In this document: positions 25,546 through 38,700 of the stretch, piece by piece
How the letters are laid out: each line of letters starts with the position of its first letter
How positions within the stretch are numbered: position 1 is the first letter of the stretch
NCBI GenBank assembly: GCA_948099385.1
Contig: CANUEZ040000113.1
Coordinates: 10,924,501 to 10,988,500, forward strand
Reading direction: 5' to 3'
Source of the DNA: Fasciola hepatica
Lineage: Eukaryota; Platyhelminthes; Trematoda; Plagiorchiida; Fasciolidae
DNA length: 64,000 nucleotides
Notes under the pieces: model-generated
The model's input: only the letters and a program-made list of their open reading frames with translations
Told to the model about the DNA's origin: nothing
Databases searched by the model: none
Made by a program: the position numbers and the translations under genes

Positions 25546-27889
25546 CATTCAAAGCTACTGCACGAGGCATGAACAGCTTTTGTTCATAACTGATTGAAAC
25601 AACTTCTGGAGAAACTTACATTTGAAATTGTAAAACCTAATAATATAGAACATTTCACTAAACGGCTGTACTCCAAGTATCAGACAAATATATAATAATG
25701 AACAAAGTTGCGAGATTTCAAATTTGGACCTGAGGTTCTGCAATATAAAAAGACAGATATTCTTGTACATACCTGAGGGTACACATATCTGTTTGTTTAA
25801 GTTAAACTGGAACTGCACGCTGTGTACCCCACAGTGGTTCAAGATACACACTGAAGGGACATATTTTTACCGTCATAGCTGAACGATGATAGTCAAACAA
25901 CCATCACGGTGATTTTCCAATTTTTTTCTGCCCCGTTTCAAATCCTATCGTCAACGGTTACTTCCCTAAATGGGCAGCTACGTGTCAGCCATAAATGCTC
26001 TATTGCATTTTTATACCAATAAAACAAATGAGTAGGTAGGAAGAAGAATCTACTACTCAGAACTGTCAGTTGTTTTCTGATTAGGAAATCAGAGTATTTG
26101 TTCAACTTTAACTGAACCTCTGTCATGGCAAAGACGAATGAATTGCTATCCGTATGGGTTGTCCAAAAAACCGTACGTGATTGGATTGGCAGGCCTGCTG
26201 ATGAAGACCTATCAAACAACCAACCTGGCAAACAAAGGGGAGACCACCACACTTAGGACAGCTTCGGTTTATCAGTGGGAATCCTGCAAATGATCAAACA
26301 AGAAGTCACAATACAATCCACGGGAAATTCTTGATTTCTCAGGTTGGTTATTCAACCTTACGGGTGAGGATTATTTGAACTAGATTTTGGCACTGTTTGC
26401 TTCCTCTCCATTGCACTAAGCTGTCAAAAGTGATGAGTTCATTCCCGACTGCACTGCTGATTTTGTTTGTCTTCAAATTTCTGCAAAATGCAAGTTGACT
26501 CTCTAATGGTTCACTGGTAAACATAAAAACATGTAACGAAGGACTGATCCATTCACGTAAACTTATATATTTAGTGGTGCACAAATAACGGCACATTGCT
26601 ACAATAGGTTATCTTGTCCAAATCATGAAGAATTTGACAAGCAGATGCCGTCGTCGACCTTTAGAAATTGACCTGTCAAATGACTGTCTAGGCCAGTTAA
26701 TTTCCCAAGCGATCAAGGATGCCATTTATTTTCGGTTTCATGCCTAAACAATGATAATAAGGAGCGGCTAAAGAAAAAACACTCGCAATGACTGAATCAC
26801 CTAACCGTGTTCGTGAATGAGGAATCAGATTTGAAATGGACAATCGTGATTAAATGAGCTTTTCTACAAATTCGTTCACAGGATGTTCATTAGAAAGCAG
26901 CCATTTAGCTAAATATGGAATAACCGAGCTTTAAGATGTTTTGATCCTGGAGTACATCAGTTTAAGCTTGGTACATATGACGGCTTGGAGTGTGCTCATT
27001 GTAAGAGATGGGTTGAAGTGAGCAGAGCGGATGTTATTAGAAACAAAAGTAAGTATACAACCGTACACATGTGGAAAATGTTTTCTCCACCTAATTCAGC
27101 AGAAAAGAGTGGGATATATTGGAAATGACTTGAAGGAGCTTTCAGTCAGCACAGCATACGTCTGTGTGATTGAAAACCGAAATGTGATTGGTATGATGAA
27201 ATCTGGAATGTGGCAGATTTAGCTGGCAGCTTCTGTCAGAGCGCCGCTTTTGCCACCTTGTGGTCTGTGTAGAATAGCAAGACTTGCCAAATCCCTAAAA
27301 TGGCTCCTGGTTGTTTCCTACAATACTAATCCAGTCACAATTGTTCTTCATCCTTGTTGAACACTTTAATTCATTCGGCAGTAAATTATCTTGAATTGTT
27401 CGCATCCAGAATTTCAACATCTCCCGGTAAGTGGACGATGGCCGGTTTAGTTCCAGCTTATTTCACTGGACCTCCGGATGTTAAACCTTTGGGTGAATTT
27501 TCCCCTACTAGATTGTCGAAGTAATCGAAACTTATAACTTGCCGTTTTCCGTGGAGTGAACAGCAAACAATGTTTTATCAGAGACACGGTGGTGTCCAAT
27601 CTGGTGCCTCAGAACCGATGTCTAAACTAACCGGAGTCACAAGTTATCTCACAGAGATTTAAACCTCAGGAGAGTGTATGACATGCCGACAAGGCAGTTG
27701 ATGTGACCATATTCATCACAGCAAGGAAGTAGAGTTTGTTCGCACAAATGTGACTGATGCCATTTTTGTGTTAAGAACGATATTCTCGAAATTAAAAGTT
27801 CGATAAATAACCTTGAAAACACTGTAGATGCGATGAGAGTAATTTAGGTCAGGATATGTGGTGGTGGCCCGTTTGGATCAATGGCTTTA
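25546..27889. other. No gene recognised
   Basis: Open stretches up to 104 codons without motifs. No repeats noted by eye. Confidence 0.4.
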
Positions 27890-28047
27890 TCGTATTTATT
27901 CCTGGTCAACGCCTCGAAGACTTCGAAGGAATAGATCGGGTACGTTGTGTTCGTCCAACATTACTGCCGAGCACAGAGGCTTTGATGGTATTGTATTGTA
28001 CTGATGACAACAGCATGTCAGATGATTCCATCAATTTGCCCCATTAG
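27890..28047 (+). mobile_element. Possible LINE endonuclease fragment
   Basis: The frame reads RVRCVRPTLLPSTEALMVLY followed by DDNSMSDDSIN. This fits the endonuclease stretch of flatworm CR1-like LINEs in which a VRPxxLPRxxSxIxLxxVYxPP motif precedes the central catalytic block. It is short and isolated, and the match could be coincidental. Confidence 0.35.
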
Positions 28048-30319
28048 CTTCAAAACGACCTTCAATGGCAAAGTGTGGGAAAATACATAACCTTTTCTGT
28101 CTATCACTTAATTCTCCCTTTGAAGTGATTTGCCATATCAGCATTCAACGTAGTACTGAGTTGTGAATTCTAACGGCTTCAAGATGCCCCATGCTCTGTT
28201 AATACACTGTATAAGGGGCACTATTCGCGCCCTAATAATTATATGCTTTTTATTCCGTGATTATGACACATTAAGATGCTGCAATTTGGGGATAAAAACC
28301 GGTGTCGGAGGCAGGAATTTAACTACAGATTTGACGACAAATCAATCTGGAATAATATAACCTACGAAACCGAAACCGTCAACTGACGTCTACTATTTCC
28401 TTCGAAGCTTTTCCCAATTATTTAATGCTACAATGGGGATAGAAGGGTTTCCAGTTCATCATGATGAACATTTGAATGCATCGGTCAAATAATCATGAAA
28501 CATACTTACTCACAATCTACTTCTTTGAACGACCCTAAGAAAATCTTTTACACTGGGCGTTTCAGTTTTGTTGTTCTTCCATCATTTGTAACGCCCATAA
28601 CCGACTCAGACTTGACTGGAATTTTCCTCCTCGTAATTTCAAGCTTTCATGCATCCGAATTCCGTTTGGTGACGACCGCTTGTCTGGTTTATTCCGATAC
28701 GGCTACCTCCTGCCAGAGGGCGAGTCGGTTTCATGAATGTTTCGAAAAGCATCTGATTATGACCAGTATGTGTAGATAAGCAGTTATTGGATAGCGTCAG
28801 TAATTAGGTACGAAGAGGCATTCCGAGCGTCACGGCTTCTTGTTTTCGTGGTAGCAACTCCAGCCCTCGAACAACCAAGTGCTACCGATCACGCAACAGA
28901 CGTTTGTGTAATCCGAGCAGGTGATCAAGATAGTAGTTTGTGCGCATTTTGGGTGACGGTATGCCAGTCGTCCCAGTGAATTTTGTTCCACTAAGGATAG
29001 CGTAATGACAGCCAACTTTCAATGTCCCTTTTTAAGGTGGTGTCTCTCTCCTGCCACTCACTTTGCTGTCTATGAGCCTTTGGGGTTTTTTATGTATATA
29101 GTTCGCTGTCTGACGAAAGGCTCGTCCGATTCTCCATTAACCCCGCGTTGCTTTCTCCGGATACTCACCATCGGCCTGACCAAGGTCATATAAAACCCAT
29201 GATTTAAAAAATGAGTTTCCAAAGCCTTCAGTATGCTAGAAAGGAGAATAACCCTTTAAATTTCCAAGTCGAAGTCTATAAGGAATCAACTGTTTATGTG
29301 GCTTACGCATAATGGACACCTGTGGGAACAGCTGCAACAAAATGATGGGAACTCGTGATGCTAAATTACACATTCAAGTGAAAAGCAAACCTTGCTGCAT
29401 GAAGCAGAAAATAGGAACAGCTGTGGTGCTTGAACGACGATGTTTGAACTGATCGGGGTCATGAACTCGTTCTCTTAGAACTTTCAATGCGGTACGAGTC
29501 TTTCAAATGCCGATAAAGTGTATGATTCGATCGGTTGCATTGCCATTCTGATGTACATTCCTTTCACACATCAGCGCAGAAGTTTCCGTAGTTGCAGAGT
29601 CTTGCCCCTCTGTTGAGCACCCAATTCGCAGTTGCGTTGCAATGCACATGCACTTTTGGGATTCTCCTTCAGCCTGAAGAAGATTCTATTGTGGAATAAA
29701 GTGGTAAAAATGTTGCTTACGAGTGGCACCTATCTCAAATTCTAAGGCTCAACTTATCACGAGAATCCTTCAAAACGGGTAAAATATTTATCATCAGATA
29801 GTCTTGTCAAGAATAAAATTAGGACGACAATTGAGAGGTGTACATATACCATAAAAAACGCGAATTTTCAGTGATAGACCCTCTTTGACGTTTATACAAC
29901 ATTGTTCAATCAATTAGATAGCAGGCACTGTAAGTAAAACCGATTCAAAACTAAAGTTTTCTTAAGAAAGCTTCAGTAAAATAAAATGTCATGAGGAGAG
30001 TCCCACAAATAAAGTAAATGTTGATGATAACCATGGTATGATGTATCCATTGTTCTATGTAGGAGCGGAAGTGTACAAGAGCAGTTCGCTTGCACGGCTA
30101 CTTGTAGAATCTGCCGGAACTATGTTTATATGAGATGGGTTCTATAATGATCTGTTGCCTTGAAATCGCCTCTGAAATCTTCTGAGATTATCATCACGAA
30201 GATTCTGGAACTCACATCCGGCTGGTCTGCTTGGGAGCTTTTGGATGAGAATCCGACATCTGAATGTTACAAGCCGGAACTAGAGGTAGAATTTCGAAGA
30301 TATTCGAATCGTTTACTTT
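28048..30319. other. No gene recognised
   Basis: Contains frames of 60-94 codons on both strands without motifs. It separates the LINE traces from the GPCR pseudogene. Confidence 0.4.
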
Positions 30320-31560
30320 AGATTCGCACTGGCAGTCTGTCGCAGTCTTATTGAAATGTGAGCATATTTCTGGGACTTTCAACTGCATAGTTCTTTACTG
30401 GTCTTCATTTTGAGGGGCGTAATGACTGAAAATATTTCAATGAATTTTGAGTGACATTCCCGCACATATAATATGCTCAATCATCCGCGTGAATGTGTCC
30501 AGAGTGAACTGAAATGACATTGGATGCAGGCGAGGAAGGACATGCGCTTTATGGAAATAGCCACTTTATGCAAACGACAAGTGGAGTCGTGTGCAATTTG
30601 AATTGGTTTAAGGTGTGCACAGTCGAGGGATACGAAGGTTTTGTGCAGTCGCACTTCTGCGTTGACCAAGATAAATAGAAATAGTTGTCTCGGTGCGTCT
30701 GCTGCTAACGCTTGAGCGATTGCCTTCGTGAAGGACACATTCAATGCACAGATTAGAGACAGTGACTAGGGCACCAGGAATAGCATATCAAAGTGTTGGA
30801 TATGTGAAAGTTCAACTTTAATCGGCCAAAACATTTACTCCCCATTACCGACAGCTATCGTCCTATTCGCAAAGGATATCAGCTACCAGGCGAACAGAAT
30901 CGTCCATGAAACTGTAATGCGCAGCAATAGCAAGCGCTCGCGTGAATACAGTCCCATACCGAATGGGATATGTGCATGCGATCAGACTATTCATCTATAT
31001 GAATACTCAGTTATACATTCATTCGTTGTTCAGGAGTGTCAATGATCTGACTTAAGAGTCGCTTTGTACTTGAATGGCCATTAACCCTGATGAGTAAATA
31101 CAGTAGCCAGCGGGATTAGTACAAATACCATCAGTAGGTCAACAAGTGCGAGTGATGCAATGAAGCATTCAAGTGCATGATGAGGACGTTTGCATGTGAT
31201 CACGGTCGTGATGACCAACTTGTTCCCAAGAAACACGAATACGAGAACAGTGATGTTCATGGCACATAGCAAGCCATAGGTAATTATAGACCAATTATTC
31301 GTCTGGATGACTTTAGTCGGTTCCGACAGACTGACATTGCTCACGGTATATCCTCGGGTTGCCCCGGACTGATTCTGGCTAGACTTTTTCCCCGTGGAGC
31401 TGGATATTTCACATTTTGTCCCGGATGATCCCCATTTCATCTGGTTATCCTCCCCGGAATTCTCCACGATCAGTTGTGGAAACAGAGAGTCTGGGTTTTT
31501 CTCGAACACTAATACAAAAAGAATTATCTGACCACTGACAAACAGTCAGTCCTACTGTCT
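30320..31560 (-). pseudogene. Class A GPCR pseudogene, paralogue of the 43.7-45.3 kb receptor
   Basis: Minus-strand frame 31509-31081 holds an extracellular N-terminus rich in Ser, Thr and Asn, then TM1 (VFVFLGNKLVITTVITCKR, with the conserved GN) and TM2 (FIASLALVDLLMVFVLIPLA). It ends at a TAA at 31083 where the paralogue has Tyr in a GYWP stretch. Homology continues beyond the stop: TM3 is partly deleted; an ACTYPIRY-like ICL2 lies at about 30950-31010 and TM4 (SWTILFAW) near 30900; then the frame at 30744-30481 gives TM5/ICL3 (ALNVSFTKAIAQALAADA) matching ALYLSFRHAIAEALPVDI of the paralogue. ICL3 homology fades near 30320. The segment upstream of the first codon also aligns with the paralogue, and an AG at about 31511 after a pyrimidine tract may be an acceptor. 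Dead: several stops and a deletion. No TM6-TM7 exon was found downstream. Confidence 0.78.
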
Positions 31561-34500
31561 GGTGGGTTCACTATGTTATGTTGAGTAAATGTTAGGTTGG
31601 AAACATTCAGCCACAATGAACTCCAATGTCTACATTTCTTTCACTATCTGGTATTTTGACAAGTTGAGCTATGACACATTTTATAATGTTTTGTCAAGAC
31701 TCTCTGTAAAACACTGGTTTACTCAATATATCCAGGATCATTTGGCTGCATCTTTAGGAGTGCTTACTGCAGTCATGGTAATTTTTGTTACATTCAGAAT
31801 AAAGCCGACATTGAAGGAGACCAATTTCCGGTGGAACTCACATACTAAGGAAATGAGGAAAGAGTGAGACAGATTGTCCCTACCGTTCCCTTACTTCTAC
31901 AATATGTTGATGTGTGGTGTATGAATGCTGCCTACTTTATACTCTACAATTATTGTTATTCGTTTGATTCATTAAAGGCTACCGCCGGATATTGCGCTTC
32001 AATTGGTATTTTTCCTGATCGGAAAGAGACACGGTTCATGGACTGAGTACGAGGTTGAACGTGGTTCATTCACTCCGGTGTGTTGATGATTCCGTTTCCA
32101 TACAAGATCGGAAAATCCCTGAACGGCTTCATTTGAACTTCCAGTTCTGCGTAAGGCCATCAACAAGACCCCGTGATGATATGGCCTAGTGCACCGAAAA
32201 CCTGAAGTGTTCGGTGAAGCATTTCCAACTGGATACCCATTGTAGAGCAAGACAGATGAAAATTCAGATTATTCAATGTCAAAATGCAACTTCTGAAACC
32301 ATAACAGAACCGGAAACACACGGATACCCTGGTAGCAATGCTATGTTGCACGTATGAAGACCACCGGTCGCACAGCTCGTTGTTAGTTGGCATTACACAT
32401 GGGAATCAGAGCGAAGCTGATCTTTACTTAGCAGTGAGCTAGTCCGAATGTGAACGGATAGTACTGTTGTCTTCCAACCTCCGGTATGAACTGTTTTGTG
32501 GTTCGGCTATTGACACATGCACCTTTCACTCAGTCGAATACATTCGAGTCTTTCGTGTGGTAGGGTTCTGTGCCTTTCCCCTGGGTTGGGTCGGAAACGC
32601 ATTCTCAGTTATCTCAATGTTTCCGCACACTGGAGAGATTACGGGAAAGCCAATCAGCATGGCGTTTTAAAGCAAGGATCCTGAGTAGTTATACCAACAC
32701 AATGGATTCGGGCATGAAGACCTTGCAAATTATCATGATGAATGTCAATATAACTGAGTCCTAAATTTTGGAACTATTCAAATTCACACTCTTGAGACAA
32801 ATCTGTACAAACTAAACCGACTCTTGTGTCCTGTATAACCACACTTGAAATACGCTCTTCACATTCTCTGGCATCTTTGACCAGAACTACAAGCGTTTTG
32901 CTATGCAGCTAGAATGAAGGGGTGACTGTGTGACGGCTGATCGTGACCTGCACCACTAAACACAATGAAACAAGTTTTAGTATTTTCAATTGTAGTCAGA
33001 TGTCACGTAAAAAGTCTTTTTTGAAGTCTCTTTGCCACAAGAGGAAAGATTACGTTGGTTGGTGTGGTGCTCGAGAACGTCAACCTGCTTCAGAAATTCC
33101 AATATGGCCCACTTGCCGAAGTATCCGAAATCACCGTGCCAAAGGGGTCGAAAAAGCCGGGGCAATTCCCCTCCAGCACCAATTGCTGTACCAACAAGTT
33201 GATGATAATGATTTCCATCGTGACGAGTGTAGTGATTTCAGGAGCGCTTAGTTTGTGTTCTAAAATATCGTAGAAAGAGAAAGGAAGAGGAGTTGAAACT
33301 TGAACCTACCTGACAAACCGTATATGCTGAAGAAAATCAGGCCCAATCTACGGTCTTCATGAATGGGCAAGACGAAAACACCTGGAATGTATTCTGTTGG
33401 ATTTATTCGGTATTCACCTTGTTATACATGAATTATTACATTAAAACATAGTTAGATGGAATGATGATGAGATTCAGAGCGATCTGGTTATATCCAGACG
33501 ATCCGATTGTCAGGGTTTGACTTATCGCATAAACTGAATCCAGTAAAAGTAGCCTAGTCTCACAGAGTCATATGCAGAAGCATTCATATTACCAGAAGGG
33601 GTACACACTTTTATTTACCATCACTGTTGCAAATCCTCTCAGCTTTATTTCATTCTGATACGAGGATGTTCACTTTAATCGCTAATCTCTTAAGACCATA
33701 TTATCTTATTACAGCTTTACACACTGTCCTGGTTAGTATATATGTTTTACTTGGTACTTTCATTCATTATATAAGACAGTTAATCGAGAAATTTTTGAAT
33801 CATGTTGGCTATGTCTTGTTTCCCATTGCTGAAACCTTTTTTGTTTGGCCCGGAAGTTACTACTCTCTTTGGCTAAAGGGGCTTTTTTCAACTAAGGTAG
33901 ATATTTTGTTCGCAAAAGGGGAGCTCGCAGAACGCGTTGAAACTGCTCTAACACGGGACTACGCACACAGAAATAGCTACAAATACAATGCCGTGGAACT
34001 GTGCAAAAATGCTTTGTGTGAATAGGTTACAACAACAACCCAAACTTGCGCTGAAATCTATTGACGTATTACCAATCAAAATACGACTTTTTATGGGTAT
34101 AAAATGCGTTACAGAATACATATACACACTGGCCTTGTTACTTGAGCAATGTGGTTGGTTTGCACAAACTTGCAAAATAATGCGACGTGATGTGGAAGCG
34201 GATAATTCGCGCGGACTTCCTTACTGCGATAACCAATATCCAGGGTTGAACCAAGAGGAACTATGCACTCTTGGTGTATTTGTTTGTTGGCGCAAATGCA
34301 TGGTTGATGGTTAGAATGTACACCGAACAAATTAATACTGATTAGTCCAAAAATGCTTTTTCTAGCATTGCGTATGAAAAAAAAAACAGAATGATCACAT
34401 GTTTATCTGAGGCATTTGAGCCACATTGATCCAGTATAGAACTGACCGCGTGAAAGTACCGTATTATTTGAGGTCCGATGGATTGACTCTACAGAGGAAA

Positions 34501-34836
34501 ACTATGACTCCCCGTGATCTACTTTTTGCATTTCATCTGGCTTTAATCCCTTCTGGTTGATCTCCGTGATATGTTTTCTGTGAGCCATGAGTAGAATTGG
34601 ATGGGACTGGTGACAACCAGTGGCGGAAGATGTAAATTAAAGGTACCTTACATAGCCCAATTCATTCGGATGCTCAGAAAAATCTGACTTGCATCGATGT
34701 GCTGTATTCCCGAGATTACGAAGTTTCATGCATTCGGCTACACTTCTGAACCCATCTATGGCGTGGTCTTTTACATCTATTTTACGGCCAGTTCAGGTTT
34801 AAAACACTGTTCTTTGATGCTCGGAAAAGTCAGAAT
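31561..34836. other. No gene recognised
   Basis: Holds several plus-strand frames (up to 132 codons at 33627-34025, hydrophobic near its start) that match no family I know. A frame at 32467-32670 contains a GWVGN stretch inside hydrophobic sequence, superficially TM1-like, but no neighbouring receptor homology supports it. Confidence 0.4.
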
Positions 34837-35700
34837 CTAGCAATCAGAATCATTTGCGATGCCCAGGTTAGAGTTGGAAACTGGTGTTTTAGCAGTTCGG
34901 ATCTTGGATAGTCTGAAACGCCACCGGTAATATTCGTCTCTAAAATGTTTCTCCGCGGCTAACTCCGTCAAAATCACCAAGAAACTTTGTTGATACTCGT
35001 GCCCGGTTTGTGAGGATTCCGGTCGAATACGGTTCAGTAGAGCTTCTGTAGAGGTTAATACGAGAGTTTTAGACCAAAAAGAGGAACGTGCAGAAGTGAC
35101 ATTTACTACCGGATAAACCACTGCATAAAGTGTGAGTGCTGTCTGTAAGAGTTTTGTAAGCAAACTCCTCACATGAGGCCCGGTGTAATAGATACAACTT
35201 AGCAGATAGTTCATTAGGAGTTATGAGAGAAGCCCGTCTCCTAATGGATAGGGCCACATCATCGGTGTATTTAAATAAATGTGCAGGAGAACTGGATGAA
35301 AGATCATCAGTTTAGGTGGAAAATAAACAGGGGGAAAGTACGGCTCTTTTAAGCACTCCTCCAATGTTCACCAAGGGTTTGGATATTTTAAAACCTAGTC
35401 GTTTGCACTGAGTTATGTTAATAAATTAGTCAGACAACCATGTTATCGAAGGTATGGGATAGCTAAAAGCTTCCAATTTACGGAGGACGAGAGACCGTGG
35501 AATGGAATCAAAAGCGGATGAGTAGTCCAGAAGAGCGCTTCTGACAAACTTCGCTGACCCATCGAAGGATTATGTTACACGGTGGACTAAGGAAACGATA
35601 GCATCCACAGTGGACCTGTTTGATTTATAGGCAAACTGTAAATAGTCGTCGAGAAAACTTTTAGAACAAGTCACACGTTCGAGAATGGTTCGCTATATAT
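34837..35700 (-). mobile_element. CR1/Jockey-like LINE reverse transcriptase, decayed
   Basis: Continuous RT blocks on the minus strand: FAYKSNRSTVDAIVSLVHRV (about 35655-35590; usual GFRxxRST), LLDYSSAFDSIPRSLVLRKL (about 35540-35480; catalytic Asp A region), GGVLKRAVLSPCLFS (about 35380-35330; usual GVPQGSVLSPxLF), and HLFKYTDDVALSIRRRA (about 35285-35235; YADD read as YTDD). The thumb region follows to 34837. The palm aspartates are present in sequence, but stops (for example in the WLSD* block) and frame changes break the ORF. No endonuclease was seen upstream, consistent with 5' truncation. Confidence 0.82.
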
Positions 35701-38700
35701 AAGTTTAAGATGACATGAAGTTAGAGCAATGATCGTTCTGTCTGACATTCGAAATGTATCGGTGCGTTTCTGTGTGTTCATTTGCAACCGATTACCTACT
35801 CTACAGGTATCATCATGTCATATCAGACCTCACGCTAGCCGACGTGTCATCGCATTTTGCAATTCGGAGCTTCCAAGCCATCTCTTGGTTATCGGGACTT
35901 CAAATCCCAGGACAACATGACCTCCAAAAACAATGCAACCGACAGAACAACCTGGATACAGTTGAAAAGGCTCTCAAAGAATGTACGGGCTGACATAAAA
36001 ACACGTTCTACTAGAGGACCAGTGTGGATTTCATTGGTTAACGAAATCTGGCTTGGTTCGACAACTAAGTTCAGTATTTTGCAACGGTTCCTTATATGCA
36101 AGTGTCTTGTCTCGTCCCACTGACTCTAGTGAGAACTCAGATCTGCCTCAGGATTATGTCCGTTTAGTGGCACAACAACAAAGAATGTATGGTTTGCTCA
36201 CACATTCGCTCACTAGTTGCACTAGTTGCATTGGTCCGACTGGTGTGGGCGACCACGCCTTGGGGCCTAAACAACGTTGATAAGACTCAGCTCTCATCCA
36301 TCGATCCACTCCAGTGATCAGCTGTCTTGCCACCCGAGATTCCTTTGTCTCAAGCCTTGGGCTTGGTACTGCACCATTTCTGTCTGCCGACGTGACTTGG
36401 CCGTCCGCAAACGGTGAGCCATCACATTCCGTCACAGTAGGTGCCAGGTTAGAATGCATTAGTCCAGACTAGACAGCGAGAATTGAATACTGTGGCTCAA
36501 GGAACATGCAGTCTAGTACCTGATAGCACACTACATCCACGTTGAAGAAGGTTACTGGGGTGTGACGCATAAACTTAGTACAATGAGGAGCGTCTTTTGC
36601 GTTGCGGAGACTAGACGTCCCATGTACATCTTGTGCCAGAAAAGACATCAAACCCCAGGATGTTTCATTGTCTATGACTCGATCAGAATTGGGCTGGTGT
36701 TTATTCCAACACGTCAGGGTTATTTTCCTTGGGCTTATGTTAGTTCAACGTGGCAGTGAAGCCGGTAAAGTTTTGGATGTACATTTATTTTCCCCTGAAT
36801 TCGAGCAGTACATCAAGAGACAGTGCGAGACGTTCAAGGATGTATTCAACAAAAAACATTGATGTGTGTCGGTAGGCACGGCTCCGTTGATCATGGATAC
36901 GATGATATGGCACAAATTTTATAAGAGCAATGAGGGAAGTGAGAAAACTCGATTGATGGATGGGTTCAATGGAAAATACCTAATCATGCTATTTTGGAGA
37001 AGAACTATTCAGTGTGCTAGAAACAGGCTTTTCGCATTGAACAGTGTGTTCTTCGTACACCCCTGATGCTTTGAATTGCTAATATTACTACTGGGAATGG
37101 CAACAGTGGTTAGATTTTGACTTTTTCCGAATTCTGTCCAGAAATATTGGGTTGTATTGCAATTATACATTCTGAAGTGCTGCTTTTACCACATAGTGAT
37201 CGGATAAACCTACCTAAACAAATTGAGTGAACCTTAAGTGGTATATAATCCGACATGAACTCTTTTATTACGAGAAAAAGGGCTGTGTTGATCAGTTTAG
37301 CAGCGCCTTGCATAGAAAGCGCGAGTCGAACAGCAAATCAAGTATTATCTGTTCCGCGGAATGTCGTCCATCAGTACAACGCTTCTCGCCAACCCCGCTG
37401 TTTTCTAATCCCGCACATTCACAATGGTCTCCTGAATGGGGGAGACCTCAATGAATCTAGTTCTGTTGGAATAACTATTACCGACTATTGAATTGCGGCT
37501 GTCCTGATTGCTACTTCTCAGCAGCAGCATACATAGAAAATTAAAATCATCAACAGTGTGGCAAAATGGGAAGAGAAGTAAAAACAACGATAGCAATATG
37601 ACGATCAGGCGGTGTGAATACTAAATCCTCCCTCGTCATGTCATATAACCGGATCATCTGGCCTGCATATTACCACTGGTTGTAGGGATCTCGTGGAAGC
37701 CCGACGCAAGAGAAGTAATCCTGAGCATATACCCTCACTCAGTATATTCCAGCCACCCAATGGACTGTCCACTTAACGGTGCTTATCCTAACAAGGTTCA
37801 ATTAGCCTATGATAGGTGGTAATGTCGATGTTACCAATCTGACTACGGGTTGAACCTGGCTAATGTATTTTGTCCAATACCCGGCATACTGTGATGAAAT
37901 TAATTACATATTATTAACAAGTATCAGTTTCCTGACACCAAGTTCCCTCAAGCCGTCAAATGGATATAGCAACCACTTAATATAGTTCTGATAGAATGCA
38001 CTGTACCTGCTATTGTCGTGCGCAGTCCCATCTGCTTATTTCGAACTTGAACGTAAATATTATTATACGGTGATCGAGCAAGTCTCCGATAATTATTGTT
38101 ATACACTAGGTAAAGTAATTTGGGAGAATGTTCGACTTGTTGGCAAATTCAATTTCACTTCATTTAAAAACAATGAAGTGAACTTTAATTAACCTTCCTG
38201 TTGGACGGCGTAGTTGCTATGATTTTGGTTGACAACATGAATCTGTATTCTTTTAATTTCGACCACATCAGTCAAAGTCTAATGAATCGATTCCCAAGTA
38301 ACACCGCACGTCGAGATTTAAAAGAACAATGGCAAACAAGTTGTTGTCTGCACTCATCCATCTCAGTAGAAATGTCGCAGAGCTTAGTATTTATACTAGT
38401 AAACCGGACATGAACAGTCTTCAATCAGTTAACAGCGAAACTGCCTCAACAGTGAAACCAATACGAGACGACATCGGTTGATCAGGTGTGAGAAAATTGA
38501 TTTGTAGCTTGTTATCGGTTTTGATCCTCAAATGTATTAACGTCGTCACCGAAAAAAGCCGGCTCATCAGACCCCATTTATGGACTTGTAGACACGCCTT
38601 ATAGGTCACCGCACTCTCTCTAGACAGTATCATTCAGGACAGGGAGAGTAAGATCGAAACCAAAAAATTATATTAGGCCTGCCATTCTTAGCAGCGCAGC

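Noticed and set aside
32467..32670. GWVGN in a hydrophobic stretch, a possible GPCR TM1
   Set aside because: No alignment with the other receptor copies beyond these residues and no TM2 downstream.
33627..34025. 132-codon plus-strand open frame with hydrophobic N-terminal half
   Set aside because: No family motif, no splice or promoter context, and within chance length.
38510..38600. Minus-strand CTGATGAG plus a CCG/CGG stem resembling a hammerhead ribozyme core
   Set aside because: The required GAAA after stem II is absent (reads TGACGAC) and stems I and III do not form.
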